Shown in pieces: positions 1 through 6,601 of a DNA stretch of 9,102 bases. Numbering within the stretch: the first letter of the stretch is position 1; every line of letters starts with the position of its first letter. The position numbers were made by a program, and so were the translations under genes. Below the pieces are notes generated by a model. It worked only from the letters and a program-made list of their open reading frames with translations, searched no databases and was not told the DNA's origin. The stretch is taken from the NCBI GenBank assembly GCA_013374505.1, contig QENJ01000236.1, positions 1 through 9,102 on the forward strand, read 5' to 3'. The DNA is from Candidatus Methanophagaceae archaeon. Lineage in GTDB: Archaea > Halobacteriota > Syntropharchaeia > Alkanophagales > Methanospirareceae.

Positions 1-2
1 AA

Positions 3-1115
3 TTCGGGAAAGAATTAGAAAAAGCCCTTGATTTTTTCGGAAAATCCTCAACGGAAGCGAGATTCATAAACCCTGCTAAGTTTTGTCTTCCATTTTACCG
101 CTCGTTCCACACATTAATTTTCAAGAAACAGGAATCAAAAGCTGAAGTTCAGGGATATCTCGCCGAGGCAAAAAGTGCATCTGAAGGCTCAGAGAATAAA
201 GAACAACTCCTCGAAGCCATAGAAAACCTCGTAGACGCACTGACAGAAGCTCAGCGCCTTCGAGAAGCGAACGTAGACACAATAAAAAGCAATCTCAATG
301 TCTACCGGCAATACTGTGATCAGGCTGCGGATTTAATCTGTACTGCCGAGGAAAAAACGCCAGGAGCAGCGCGGGTTTTGCGGCGCGGACTGCCGATAAT
401 TGATGAGCGGATAAAATTGATAATAGGTGAGATTCAGGAAAAAGCGAGTGCGGCATGCAAACAGACGCAAGGCACGTTACTTGAAGAACTTGGAGAAGAA
501 ACGAGCAGATACGCTCAGGAACTGCCCATTCAGGACCCATTGGCTCTTATGATGGCATTGAACAAAATGGACGGTATCGCAAGAGATTGGTGTGAATATA
601 TTCCCGCGGATAAAAGAATCTACGTATGTGAACAACTCAAGAATATGGGGGATATTGAGCTTTCAGAACATGCTACCGCAGTTGCTGGAGTTTTCGAGTA
701 CGCAAATAAAAATATCCGCTTTCCTCGGATCCAACCGGTGCACATTTCAGAGACACAACAAGAGATTGTCCGTGTCGCCGTGGTTCAATTCTGTTTTGAA
801 CTGACAGAATCGTTCCCATTCGCTATAAAAAACAAAGACGAAGTAAAAACAAAAATTTCTTCAGCGCTCGACATAGCCAAGGCGGATGGTGCAAATATTG
901 TCTGCTTCCCAGAACATTGTCTGCGCGAAGAGTGGATAAGCGAGATTAAAGAGAAATATCCTGATATGATTGTCATCGGTGGTAGTTTTTACAAAGACAA
1001 CAAAAACATCTGCCCTGTAATAATGGAGTCAGATGTCGAAATACCATGCCAGCCTAAGATTACTCCGTCTGCCTCTGAAAGTTCTGAGATAATGGGGACA
1101 AGAATGATACCCTGA
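3..1115 (+). CDS. First segment of the interrupted gene: helical domain plus front half of nitrilase domain (5'-partial)
   Basis: This is the longest uninterrupted piece, 370 codons from the window edge to the first TGA. A start at TTG 378 is possible but poor: the frame stays open with similar coding character all the way to base 3, and no ribosome-binding site precedes 378. Residues 1-250 are charged, Leu/Ala/Glu-rich and predicted helical, with coiled-coil-like stretches (for example KEQLLEAIENLVDALTEAQ). I do not recognise this part with certainty. If translated alone, the product would carry the catalytic Glu and Lys but lack the nucleophilic Cys, so it could not be an active nitrilase. 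Trp is encoded by TGG here (RDW near 586, EEW near 930), which argues against TGA simply meaning Trp. Confidence 0.6.
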   Translation, partial: FGKELEKALDFFGKSSTEARFINPAKFCLPFYRSFHTLIFKKQESKAEVQGYLAEAKSASEGSENKEQLLEAIENLVDALTEAQRLREANVDTIKSNLNVYRQYCDQAADLICTAEEKTPGAARVLRRGLPIIDERIKLIIGEIQEKASAACKQTQGTLLEELGEETSRYAQELPIQDPLALMMALNKMDGIARDWCEYIPADKRIYVCEQLKNMGDIELSEHATAVAGVFEYANKNIRFPRIQPVHISETQQEIVRVAVVQFCFELTESFPFAIKNKDEVKTKISSALDIAKADGANIVCFPEHCLREEWISEIKEKYPDMIVIGGSFYKDNKNICPVIMESDVEIPCQPKITPSASESSEIMGTRMIP

Positions 1116-1448
1116 GATACGATATATAGATACGAGACACAGTTTGGCAGGTTTGTGATATTGATTTGCAGGGACTTTGACATTTTAGTCCATTACTTCA
1201 GAGACATGACGGATATAGATATGATATTCTGTCCCTGTTTTAATTCTGCAAGTGAACGATTTCAGAAAGAGGCAGACATTCATGTCGAAAAAATCCCTTC
1301 ATACGCCCTGATAGCAAATACCGAGTTATATGGCGGCACTTCGATTTTCGGACGCTTAAATAGAAGCTACTTCGGTGCACTTGTGGACGGTGGATGCAAA
1401 GACGCTGAAGATTTGACATATAAGTTATGCGAAGTAAAAAAAGGTTGA
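1116..1448 (+). pseudogene. Second segment: back half of nitrilase domain, with the catalytic Cys
   Basis: This segment continues in the same frame directly after the first TGA. It holds YETQFGRFVILICRDFD, which matches the family pattern of a short 'fG..gvliC.D' strand ending in the catalytic Cys (codon 1167). It then has IDMIFCPCFN, equivalent to the 'ad.i..P' strand after the Cys, and YALIANTELYGGTSIFG, equivalent to the 'v..N..G..g...f.G.S' region. Translation on its own would have to start at an internal TTG or ATG (for example 1155), which would cut into the strand leading to the Cys. A separate functional gene is therefore unlikely. The segment ends at the second TGA, and the frame then gives EEMIIADFNRIHKS up to the third TGA at 1569. 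Confidence 0.65.
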
Positions 1449-1571
1449 GAAGAAATGATTATCGCGGATTTCAACCGGATTCACAAATCTGTTCAAGTGC
1501 CAACGCCTTCCGACCCGAATGAAGAGAAAAGGAGCGTTGAAAATATCAAGAAAATTCCGATTTACATGTGA

Positions 1572-1859
1572 CATTGTCATATTAGTCTGTCTAAAGATTT
1601 GGAGCGATTAGAGAATAAGCTGGATGATATACTGATCTCCCGGGAACCTGGAGTACGCCAAGAACTTACTGTAACAGTTGGAGCTAAGGTTTTTGGTACA
1701 GGGATAGAGCATAAAATCACTATTCCTTTACAGGAAATCAAGTATTCCGAGTTAGAAAAGGATTTGGAAAGCATAAAGAGCAAAAGTCTGACGAAAATGG
1801 CTTCGCTACCGCCAAGATTAGCAGAAAAAGTAAAAGGCCATCTTATCCGGAATAAGTAG
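1572..1859 (+). CDS. Hypothetical C-terminal tail or small separate protein
   Basis: The same frame continues past the third TGA to a TAG at 1857-1859. The sequence has a helical start (KDLERLENKLDDIL), a beta-like stretch (QELTVTVGAKVFGTG, then HKITIPLQEI) and a basic helical end (LPPRLAEKVKGHLIRNK). I do not recognise a family. As a separate gene it would need the TTG at 1599, giving about 86 residues, and no convincing ribosome-binding site precedes it. It may be the original C-terminus of the nitrilase fusion, since the frame is shared and the join is only a TGA. It may instead be a small neighbour whose reading frame coincides by chance. A stem-loop with a T-run follows 33 bp downstream, marking the end of the transcription unit. 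Confidence 0.4.
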   Translation, partial: HCHISLSKDLERLENKLDDILISREPGVRQELTVTVGAKVFGTGIEHKITIPLQEIKYSELEKDLESIKSKSLTKMASLPPRLAEKVKGHLIRNK

Positions 1860-1891
1860 CACGATATATTGTGAAAGTTTCTTTGGTAAAG

Positions 1892-1918
1892 CGTTCTTTT
1901 TTAAAGAACGGTTTTTTA
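1892..1918 (+). terminator. Stem-loop with T-run, likely terminator of the nitrilase locus
   Basis: CGTTCTTT (1892-1899) and AAAGAACG (1903-1910) form a perfect 8-bp stem with a TTT loop, followed at once by GTTTTTT. It lies 33 bp after the TAG that closes the left-hand frame. T-runs terminate archaeal transcription, and a hairpin is not strictly required, so the T-run may be the active part. Confidence 0.55.
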
Positions 1919-1928
1919 ACAAAAAGAA

Positions 1929-1959
1929 AACGGGCAATCGAATTTTTTATTGCCCCGTT
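1929..1959. terminator. Second stem-loop in the convergent intergenic region
   Basis: AACGGGCAAT (1929-1938) pairs with ATTGCCCCGTT (1949-1959) with one bulged base and an AT-rich loop containing a T6 run. It sits between two convergent transcription units, so it could serve either strand. No clean T-run follows on the + strand, only a pyrimidine-rich stretch (CCTTCTTGTTC). Confidence 0.4.
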
Positions 1960-1999
1960 CCTTCTTGTTCTATCCCAAATTACTTTTTCCGTATTTGTA

Positions 2000-2143
2000 T
2001 AGCTAATGTAAAAAACCACGAGATTTTACGAGATTAACACAAGATTTTTGGGTTAACATGAGCTAAAAGGGCCAATAGAGTGCTTAAGTCTGACCCATAA
2101 TATTATTTCCTCGTGGAAATCTGTGTAATCTTGTGGTTAGCTA
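2000..2143. repeat. Imperfect inverted repeat with 'cacgagatta'-type arms
   Basis: The left arm (2000-2050) starts TAGCTAA and contains AACCACGAGATT, then ACGAGATTAACACAAGATT. The right arm (2104-2143), read on the - strand, starts TAGCTAACCACAAGATTACA and continues into CAGATTTCCACGAGG. The two arms match imperfectly over about 35-40 bp with a spacer of roughly 53 bp. The right arm contains a smaller hairpin (ATTTCC 2105-2110, GGAAAT 2115-2120) and overlaps the stop codon of the FrhB-like gene. The composition resembles dispersed intergenic repeats seen in several anaerobe genomes, which is a comparison from memory. Confidence 0.5.
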
Positions 2144-3190
2144 AACATTTACCTTTTTCCTACGATTCTGCTCTGCAATCCCCGCCTCTTTCTTCTCTTT
2201 CTGTAATTTGTGTATCAAATCAGCACCGGACGGGTCTATCGGCTTCGCTTCTATAAAACCTCGTTCCAAAGCGTATTCAAACACTTCCTTCCCGAAATCA
2301 GTATGGATTATAACCGCAGACTTACCCGCCGGTACACCGACATTTCCTACACTTATATCAGAAAACAGCCCCGTAAAATCTTCACATATCCCGCACCCAT
2401 CTCGTTTATAAACCTCTATCTCGTTAGTGCCTGCACTCAACAGCTCTTTATCACCCGCATACACGTGTAAAACATCATCCCGAATGTCTAATTTCGTGAC
2501 CTCGTTTATATTTATACCTTGTTTGCCTTCAAGATAGCCCTTCATCAGCTTCTCATACGAATAGCAGCCCTTGCAGAACAGCCCGAGTCTTAGCTGCACA
2601 TTAGACGCGAAATTATGCGCATTGTGCGTACCACGACCCACCGCAACCATCTTCTCATAACCCGCCATCTGACACGGAGTACCTACTAGCGCGCTACTCC
2701 AGAGCCCATAGTTCATAATAGCATCGGGTACACCCGTAAGCGTTGCCGCAGGTGTATATTTGCTACCCGCGCTTTTTATCACGCTGGATTTATCCATTGC
2801 TATTTGCACCTCAGGCCGCCAATCGCCTTTATCTACTACCGTTATACAACCCTCGGCTACGGCATCAGAGAGTGCATACACGAGTAACGAAGTAACCACA
2901 CCACCATCCTGACACGCATTTAATATCTCATCATCTTTGCTAACAACTTCGTATATCTCTTCAAGTCCTTCCGTTAAAGTCGGTTTCTCTATCCGTGGAC
3001 ATTGGGAATAGCAATACCCGCAATCCGTGGGACATCGCACCCCTTCCTCAATCACCGGTCTTTCGTCTGATACACTTAGATAACCGACATCGAGCAACTT
3101 ACAAGTTGCGACACAGCCACCGCAAAGCGTGCATTTCCCTGTCTCAATTACTTCTCGATTCAGGTCATTAAAATATTTCTTCTCTTCCAT
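2141..3190 (-). CDS. F420-dependent oxidoreductase beta subunit (FrhB/FdhB/FpoF family)
   Basis: This 349-residue protein has a ferredoxin-like N-terminus with two cysteine clusters: CTLCGGCVATC (C20, C23, C26, C30) and CPTDCGYCYSQCP (C53, C57, C60, C64). Each is suited to a 4Fe-4S cluster. The FrhB/FdhB domain follows, with CQDGGVVTSLL, VGTPCQMAGYEKM, GLFCKGCYSYEKL, and a C-terminal DGCGICEDFTGLFSDISVG motif. Family members bind FAD and move electrons between coenzyme F420 and an iron-sulfur partner. The start at ATG 3190 is chosen over an upstream TTG (3247) because AGGAAGGA lies 8 bp ahead and the cysteine cluster then sits near the N-terminus. The usual partners (hydrogenase, Fpo/Fqo membrane subunits, formate dehydrogenase, sulfite reductase) are not adjacent, so the specific role is open. 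Confidence 0.88.
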   Translation of the reverse strand: MEEKKYFNDLNREVIETGKCTLCGGCVATCKLLDVGYLSVSDERPVIEEGVRCPTDCGYCYSQCPRIEKPTLTEGLEEIYEVVSKDDEILNACQDGGVVTSLLVYALSDAVAEGCITVVDKGDWRPEVQIAMDKSSVIKSAGSKYTPAATLTGVPDAIMNYGLWSSALVGTPCQMAGYEKMVAVGRGTHNAHNFASNVQLRLGLFCKGCYSYEKLMKGYLEGKQGININEVTKLDIRDDVLHVYAGDKELLSAGTNEIEVYKRDGCGICEDFTGLFSDISVGNVGVPAGKSAVIIHTDFGKEVFEYALERGFIEAKPIDPSGADLIHKLQKEKKEAGIAEQNRRKKVNV

Positions 3191-3198
3191 TTTTTGTA

Positions 3199-3232
3199 TC
3201 CTTCCTAACGTTCCTGTAATACTGTATAATAG
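3199..3232 (-). promoter_or_regulatory. Ribosome-binding site and possible TATA box of the FrhB-like gene
   Basis: On the - strand AGGAAGGA (3199-3206) lies 8 bp before ATG 3190, which decides the start. ACTATTATACAGT (3220-3232) is a possible TATA element placing the transcript start close to the ribosome-binding site. Another AT-rich candidate, AGTTTATATTG, lies at 3307-3317. The site is secure; the choice of TATA is a guess. Confidence 0.45.
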
Positions 3233-3411
3233 TGTAATAAGTTTCAACTATATTTCCCTTACTTATTCGTGGTGCGGGAGCAGGTGTTGCACGAAATGGA
3301 CTATTCAATATAAACTATCAATCCCGTTTAGTTCTGCTGGTTAGAATACCATTGAGTGCAACTCGAGCCCCAAACCATAAAAGCTATTGTAAACGAGTTC
3401 TTTTAACAGAC

Positions 3412-3774
3412 TTAAGCTCGTGGAATAGAACAATGGCTTGGGCATCGGCAATCGGTACACCCGAAATCCGTTATAGCCGCTAAATCTCGGTTTAGATTCG
3501 TTGCAATTTCGCATTCTTTTCTATCCGCGGATTCCGCAAATACCACCTCTATTATTTCTACCGTAGGACTAGCCAGGAAATAGTCAATGTGCCAGTGCAA
3601 TTTCTTGTTGTCGCCCAGGTCTCGCAAATGCCGTTCGATTCTTCGTTCTAAGCCCGAAAGTGCCGAGCCGACATACGCATAAAAGCTCTTCTCAAACGCT
3701 ACGCAGCCTATTTTACCTATTTCTTGCTCTATGTCCTTACTGTTTTCTAGGATTAGCACGTAGGACCCTTTCAT
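3412..3774 (-). CDS. DUF123 family protein, GIY-YIG-like (Uri superfamily) endonuclease fold
   Basis: This 120-residue protein starts KGSYVLIL and contains FYAYVGSALSGLERRIERHL, the DUF123 version of the GIY-YIG core in which YVL and YVGSA stand in for GIY and YIG. LHWHIDYFL and a C-terminal FGCTDCRCPSHCS cysteine/histidine cluster follow; both are hallmarks of this archaeal family. The cysteine cluster may bind metal. A nuclease role, perhaps in DNA repair, is inferred from the fold; I know of no firmly established function. The length is usual for the stand-alone form. Start ATG 3774 has GGAG at 3779-3782. It lies 35 bp downstream of the COG2426 gene on the same strand and is probably co-transcribed with it. 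Confidence 0.85.
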   Translation of the reverse strand: MKGSYVLILENSKDIEQEIGKIGCVAFEKSFYAYVGSALSGLERRIERHLRDLGDNKKLHWHIDYFLASPTVEIIEVVFAESADRKECEIATNLNRDLAAITDFGCTDCRCPSHCSIPRA

Positions 3775-3809
3775 TCTTCTCCGCTCTTTTAGCCTTGAAT
3801 TTACTAACT

Positions 3810-4292
3810 CTAATCAATTAGCACCAAAACACCCATGCACGATAGCGTCACGATCACGCCCGCCACCATCACACCTGCGAGAATAGACGTAAATGCGTAT
3901 CGGAAATGAATACCGAAGACGAAAGCAACAGCACATGCCGTCCACGCACCCGTCACGGGCAGAGGAATAGCAACAAAGGGTATTAACCCTAAAGCGCCGT
4001 ATTTCTCCATCCTATGGTCATATCGTCTCGTTCTTGCGAATAGCGAGTTGAAAAATCGGTCGAATAACGAGTAGCGTCTCAACCAGTTTGAAACGGGCTC
4101 GAGAAAAAGCAGCAACGGCACTACTGGTATCATATTCCCTATCACAGATAAGAAGTATACCAAAAAGGGGTCCATAGCAAAAAGATTTATTCCCAGTGGG
4201 ATAGCGACACGCAATTCACCCAGAGGAACCATCGCTATTGCTATCACACCTATGCACTCCGCCAGCACGTTAATACCCATCTCAAAAGTCAT
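3810..4292 (-). CDS. Small integral membrane protein, COG2426 (Sm_multidrug_ex family)
   Basis: This 160-residue, highly hydrophobic protein has about four membrane segments: residues 8-35, 42-65, 105-128 and 133-158. Family marks are VIGNMIPVVPLLLFLEPV in the second segment, a basic cytoplasmic-type loop (RYSLFDRFFNSLFARTRRYDHRMEKYG), and IPLPVTGAWTACAVAFVFGI, the conserved 'P.pGtGaWtg' signature. The family is named small multi-drug export protein, but the transport function rests on limited evidence, so I would call it only a membrane protein. Start ATG 4292 follows the divergent TATA element by about 30 bp, giving a very short leader with no Shine-Dalgarno. ATG 4279 is an alternative start 13 bp further in. 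Confidence 0.82.
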   Translation of the reverse strand: MTFEMGINVLAECIGVIAIAMVPLGELRVAIPLGINLFAMDPFLVYFLSVIGNMIPVVPLLLFLEPVSNWLRRYSLFDRFFNSLFARTRRYDHRMEKYGALGLIPFVAIPLPVTGAWTACAVAFVFGIHFRYAFTSILAGVMVAGVIVTLSCMGVLVLID

Positions 4293-4319
4293 AAGAACAT
4301 TACTGTAATATCTCTTTTC

Positions 4320-4336
4320 CTTAAATATATAAAAGT
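4320..4336. promoter_or_regulatory. Palindromic TATA element shared by nadE and the divergent membrane-protein gene
   Basis: TTAAATATATAAAAG reads as a good archaeal TATA box on both strands. On the + strand it predicts initiation near 4350-4360, about 25 bp before nadE ATG 4379. On the - strand it predicts initiation near 4300, within about 10 bp of ATG 4292. Neither gene has a clear Shine-Dalgarno, which fits short-leader or leaderless transcripts. Confidence 0.55.
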
Positions 4337-4378
4337 AATGCGGTCACACTAATGTTTATCAACATATTTTAGCGGGCT

Positions 4379-5137
4379 ATGAATACGAAACTGAAGATTG
4401 TGGCTGAAGAACTAAGCGGATGGATCAGAGCGCAGGTGGAAGAAGCATCGGCGGCGGGTGTTGTACTAGGTATGAGCGGCGGCCTGGATTCTTCGGTAAC
4501 CGCGGTTTTATGTAAGTATGCGTGCCCGAAGAACACGCTTGGCTTGATTCTACCTTGCAGAAGTGACCCCGAGGATATAGAACATGTGAAACTGGTAACG
4601 GACAAGTTTGATATTGAAACACGGACAATAGAGGTCTCACCGGTATTCGCAGCGGTTATTGAAACGCTTGAAGCTGCCGCAGACACGGAAAAAGGCGATA
4701 TTGCCATCTCGAACCTGAAACCACGTTTGAGGATGCTATTTCTTTATTATTTCGCAAATAAGCATAATTATCTGGTGGTTGGCACAGGAAATAAAAGCGA
4801 ACTCATGATTGGATACTACACAAAATACGGTGATGGTGGGGTGGATATACTCCCTTTGGGCGATTTTTTGAAGACCGAAGTGAAAGCTTTAGCGGAGACG
4901 CTGGGCATCCCGAAAGCGATAATTGATAAACCGCCTTCCGCGGGGTTATGGGCTGGTCAGACGGACGAATCGGAGATTGGAATGTCTTACGAAGAGCTGG
5001 ATACGGTATTGAATGCGATAGAATCCGCAGATTTAGCGGGTTGTGACCGGGATAAGGTGGCGCAGGTTCAGAAAAAGATCGAAACTACCGCACATAAAAG
5101 GAAAACACCACCTGTGGCGTATTTACGCTCGATTTGA
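4379..5137 (+). CDS. nadE: NH3-dependent NAD+ synthetase
   Basis: This enzyme converts nicotinate adenine dinucleotide, ATP and ammonia to NAD+, the last step of NAD synthesis, in the cytosol. The 252-residue protein shows the ATP-pyrophosphatase loop SGGLDSS (33-39), GTGNKSELMIGYYTKYGDGG (135-154), which contributes to the substrate and ATP sites, and AGLWAGQTDESEIGMSY (188-204), the conserved Mg/ATP region. It ends with the HKRKTPP segment (239-245). There is no glutaminase domain, so it uses free ammonia, as expected for the short archaeal form. The gene ends with TGA, but a TAG follows only two codons later (5144-5146), so read-through would add almost nothing. It sits upstream of glnA with 112 bp and a separate promoter between them. 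Confidence 0.95.
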   Translation: MNTKLKIVAEELSGWIRAQVEEASAAGVVLGMSGGLDSSVTAVLCKYACPKNTLGLILPCRSDPEDIEHVKLVTDKFDIETRTIEVSPVFAAVIETLEAAADTEKGDIAISNLKPRLRMLFLYYFANKHNYLVVGTGNKSELMIGYYTKYGDGGVDILPLGDFLKTEVKALAETLGIPKAIIDKPPSAGLWAGQTDESEIGMSYEELDTVLNAIESADLAGCDRDKVAQVQKKIETTAHKRKTPPVAYLRSI

Positions 5138-5207
5138 AGTTGTTAGCGAACTGTTTCTTTACATCTAGGACTTTTACTTACATTTCAATCGTTCGTGATG
5201 CAACACA

Positions 5208-5222
5208 TAATTATAAATAAAG
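5208..5222 (+). promoter_or_regulatory. TATA box for glnA
   Basis: TTATAAATAA (5211-5220) precedes ATG 5250 by about 30 bp, so transcription should start around 5240 and give a leader of about 10 bases. No Shine-Dalgarno lies before glnA, in agreement with a nearly leaderless mRNA. A pyrimidine-rich tract just upstream (TTTCTTTACA and CTTTTACTTACA, 5154-5182) may end the nadE transcript. Confidence 0.5.
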
Positions 5223-5249
5223 AGTGAAATAATAGATGTCCGAGACGAT

Positions 5250-6587
5250 ATGGAAATAAAAGCAAAGGGAAAGGAAGAAGTATTTGAAACGGTAAACGAA
5301 CAAGGTGTAAAATTCGTTGGACTCTGGTTCACAGACATCCTGGGGCGATTGAAGTGCGTCACTATCTCAGTTAGCGAATTAGAAGCTGCGTTTGATGAAG
5401 GGATGGGGTTTGACGGATCTTCGATAAAAGGATTTGCACGGATTGACGAGAGCGATATGCTCGCGAAACCTGACCCTGCGACATTCAAGATTGTTCCGTG
5501 GAGAGCGAAGGAGGATGCAGTTGCGCGAATGTTCTGTGACATTTTAGAGCCTGATGGCACACCCTACAAAGGTGATCCAAGGTATGTCTTGAAACGGAAC
5601 CTGGCAAAGTTGAAGGAAGAATACGGCTACACGTTCTACATCGGTCCCGAACTGGAATACTTTTACTTCAACAGCGATAAAAAACCGGAGATAATGGATG
5701 AAGGCGGATACTTCGATTTAATGACTTTGGATGCGGGAAGCGACTTACGAAGAGATGCGGTCTTAACGCTAGAGAAAATGGGAATAATCGTGGAAGCCAG
5801 CCACCACGAAGTTGCACCTTCGCAGCACGAGATAGACCTTCGTTATACAGATGCGCTTGCGATGGCAGACAAGGTGATGACCTCTCGAATCGTGATTAAG
5901 GAGATCGCACAGCAACAAGGATGTTATGCCTCGTTCATGCCTAAACCCCTCTTCGGTATGAATGGCTCTGGAATGCACGTGCATCAATCGTTATTTAAAG
6001 GAGATCGCAATGCGTTCTTCGATCAAGATGCCGAACATCAAATCTCTGATTTTGCAAAGGGCTATATCGCGGGATTGTTAAGACACGCACCTGAGATTAC
6101 TTCGATAACCAATCAGTGGATAAATTCGTATAAACGTCTGGTGCCGGGCTATGAAGCGCCAGCATACATTACATGGGCACGTCATAACCGTTCTACGCTT
6201 GTACGGGTGCCGATGTATAAACCGGGTAAAGAGGAAGCGACACGAGTGGAATACCGCAGCCCTGACCCGGCATGCAATCCATATTTAGCATTCTCGGTGA
6301 TGCTCGCAGCGGGATTAGCCGGGATGAAGAACAAGTATGAGTTGCCACCACCCACGGAAAAGGATGTATATATAATGAGTGCTGATGAACGGAAGAGGGA
6401 CGGGATTTCAGTACTGCCCGGAAGTTTGATTGAGGCGATTGCGCTGACTGAGAAGAGTGAATTAGTGCGGGAAGCTCTTGGTGACCATGTTTTCGAGAAC
6501 TTCATCACGTCAAAGAAGGTGGAATGGGATAGGTATCGAGTGAATGTAACGGAATGGGAATTGAAGGAGTATCTATCGGTCTTATAA
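5250..6587 (+). CDS. glnA: Glutamine synthetase type I (short, GSI-alpha-like)
   Basis: This enzyme makes glutamine from glutamate, ammonia and ATP, the entry of ammonium into metabolism. GSI forms dodecamers. All signatures are present in 445 residues: the latch GFDGSSIKGF (53-62), metal ligands in GPELEYF (E134, E136) and ASHHEVAPSQHEIDL (E187, E194), GMNGSGMHVHQSL with H243, the flap PGYEAP with E302, NRSTLVRVP, and EYRSPDPACNPYLAF with E334 and R336. The length and the lack of the roughly 25-residue insertion and of an NLYDLP adenylylation site point to GSI-alpha, so control by adenylylation is unlikely. R64 (GFARIDESD) matches the Bacillus subtilis Arg62 region known for glutamine feedback, which suggests direct product inhibition. 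No PII gene is adjacent. serA follows after 14 bp. Confidence 0.97.
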   Translation: MEIKAKGKEEVFETVNEQGVKFVGLWFTDILGRLKCVTISVSELEAAFDEGMGFDGSSIKGFARIDESDMLAKPDPATFKIVPWRAKEDAVARMFCDILEPDGTPYKGDPRYVLKRNLAKLKEEYGYTFYIGPELEYFYFNSDKKPEIMDEGGYFDLMTLDAGSDLRRDAVLTLEKMGIIVEASHHEVAPSQHEIDLRYTDALAMADKVMTSRIVIKEIAQQQGCYASFMPKPLFGMNGSGMHVHQSLFKGDRNAFFDQDAEHQISDFAKGYIAGLLRHAPEITSITNQWINSYKRLVPGYEAPAYITWARHNRSTLVRVPMYKPGKEEATRVEYRSPDPACNPYLAFSVMLAAGLAGMKNKYELPPPTEKDVYIMSADERKRDGISVLPGSLIEAIALTEKSELVREALGDHVFENFITSKKVEWDRYRVNVTEWELKEYLSVL

Positions 6588-6589
6588 AA

Positions 6590-6596
6590 GGAGGAG
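6590..6596 (+). promoter_or_regulatory. Strong Shine-Dalgarno for serA
   Basis: GGAGGAG lies 5 bp before ATG 6602, just after the glnA stop. It decides the serA start against the in-frame ATG 6554, which lies inside glnA and would add 16 residues unlike the family. No TATA box fits in the 14-bp gap, so serA is read from the glnA transcript. Confidence 0.85.
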
Positions 6597-6601
6597 CTCA
6601 G

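Larger units (their letters stand above)
3..1571 (+). pseudogene. Nitrilase-superfamily fusion protein, 5'-partial, interrupted by in-frame TGA codons
   Basis: The frame is open from the window edge and reads through a helical N-terminal region (about residues 1-250 of the visible part) into a carbon-nitrogen hydrolase domain starting near base 768 with VRVAVVQF. The expected triad is visible in order: Glu in FPEHCL (codon 912), Lys in QPKITPSASE (codon 1056), and Cys in ILICRDFD (codon 1167). The domain closes with EEMIIADF (from 1449), as nitrilase-fold proteins usually do. TGA codons at 1113-1115 and 1446-1448 cut the domain, and a third lies at 1569-1571, with no frameshift anywhere. Family members hydrolyse or condense amide and nitrile bonds; the substrate cannot be told. 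I infer a recently inactivated gene because homology crosses the stops. Recoding is the alternative. The true start lies outside the window. Confidence 0.75.

Noticed and set aside
378..1115. Gene starting at TTG 378
   Set aside because: The same frame is open and coding-like back to the window edge, so the real start lies outside the window.
1113..1571. Selenocysteine at the TGA codons
   Set aside because: None of the three positions is a redox or Cys-like site in nitrilases, and I see no SECIS-like hairpin.
3265..3295. TTCGTG/CACGAA inverted repeat upstream of the FrhB-like gene
   Set aside because: The stem is only 6 bp with an 18-bp loop; chance is likely.
3320..3380. tRNA-like stretch in the gap before the DUF123 gene
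   Set aside because: No consistent acceptor stem or T-loop could be folded on either strand.
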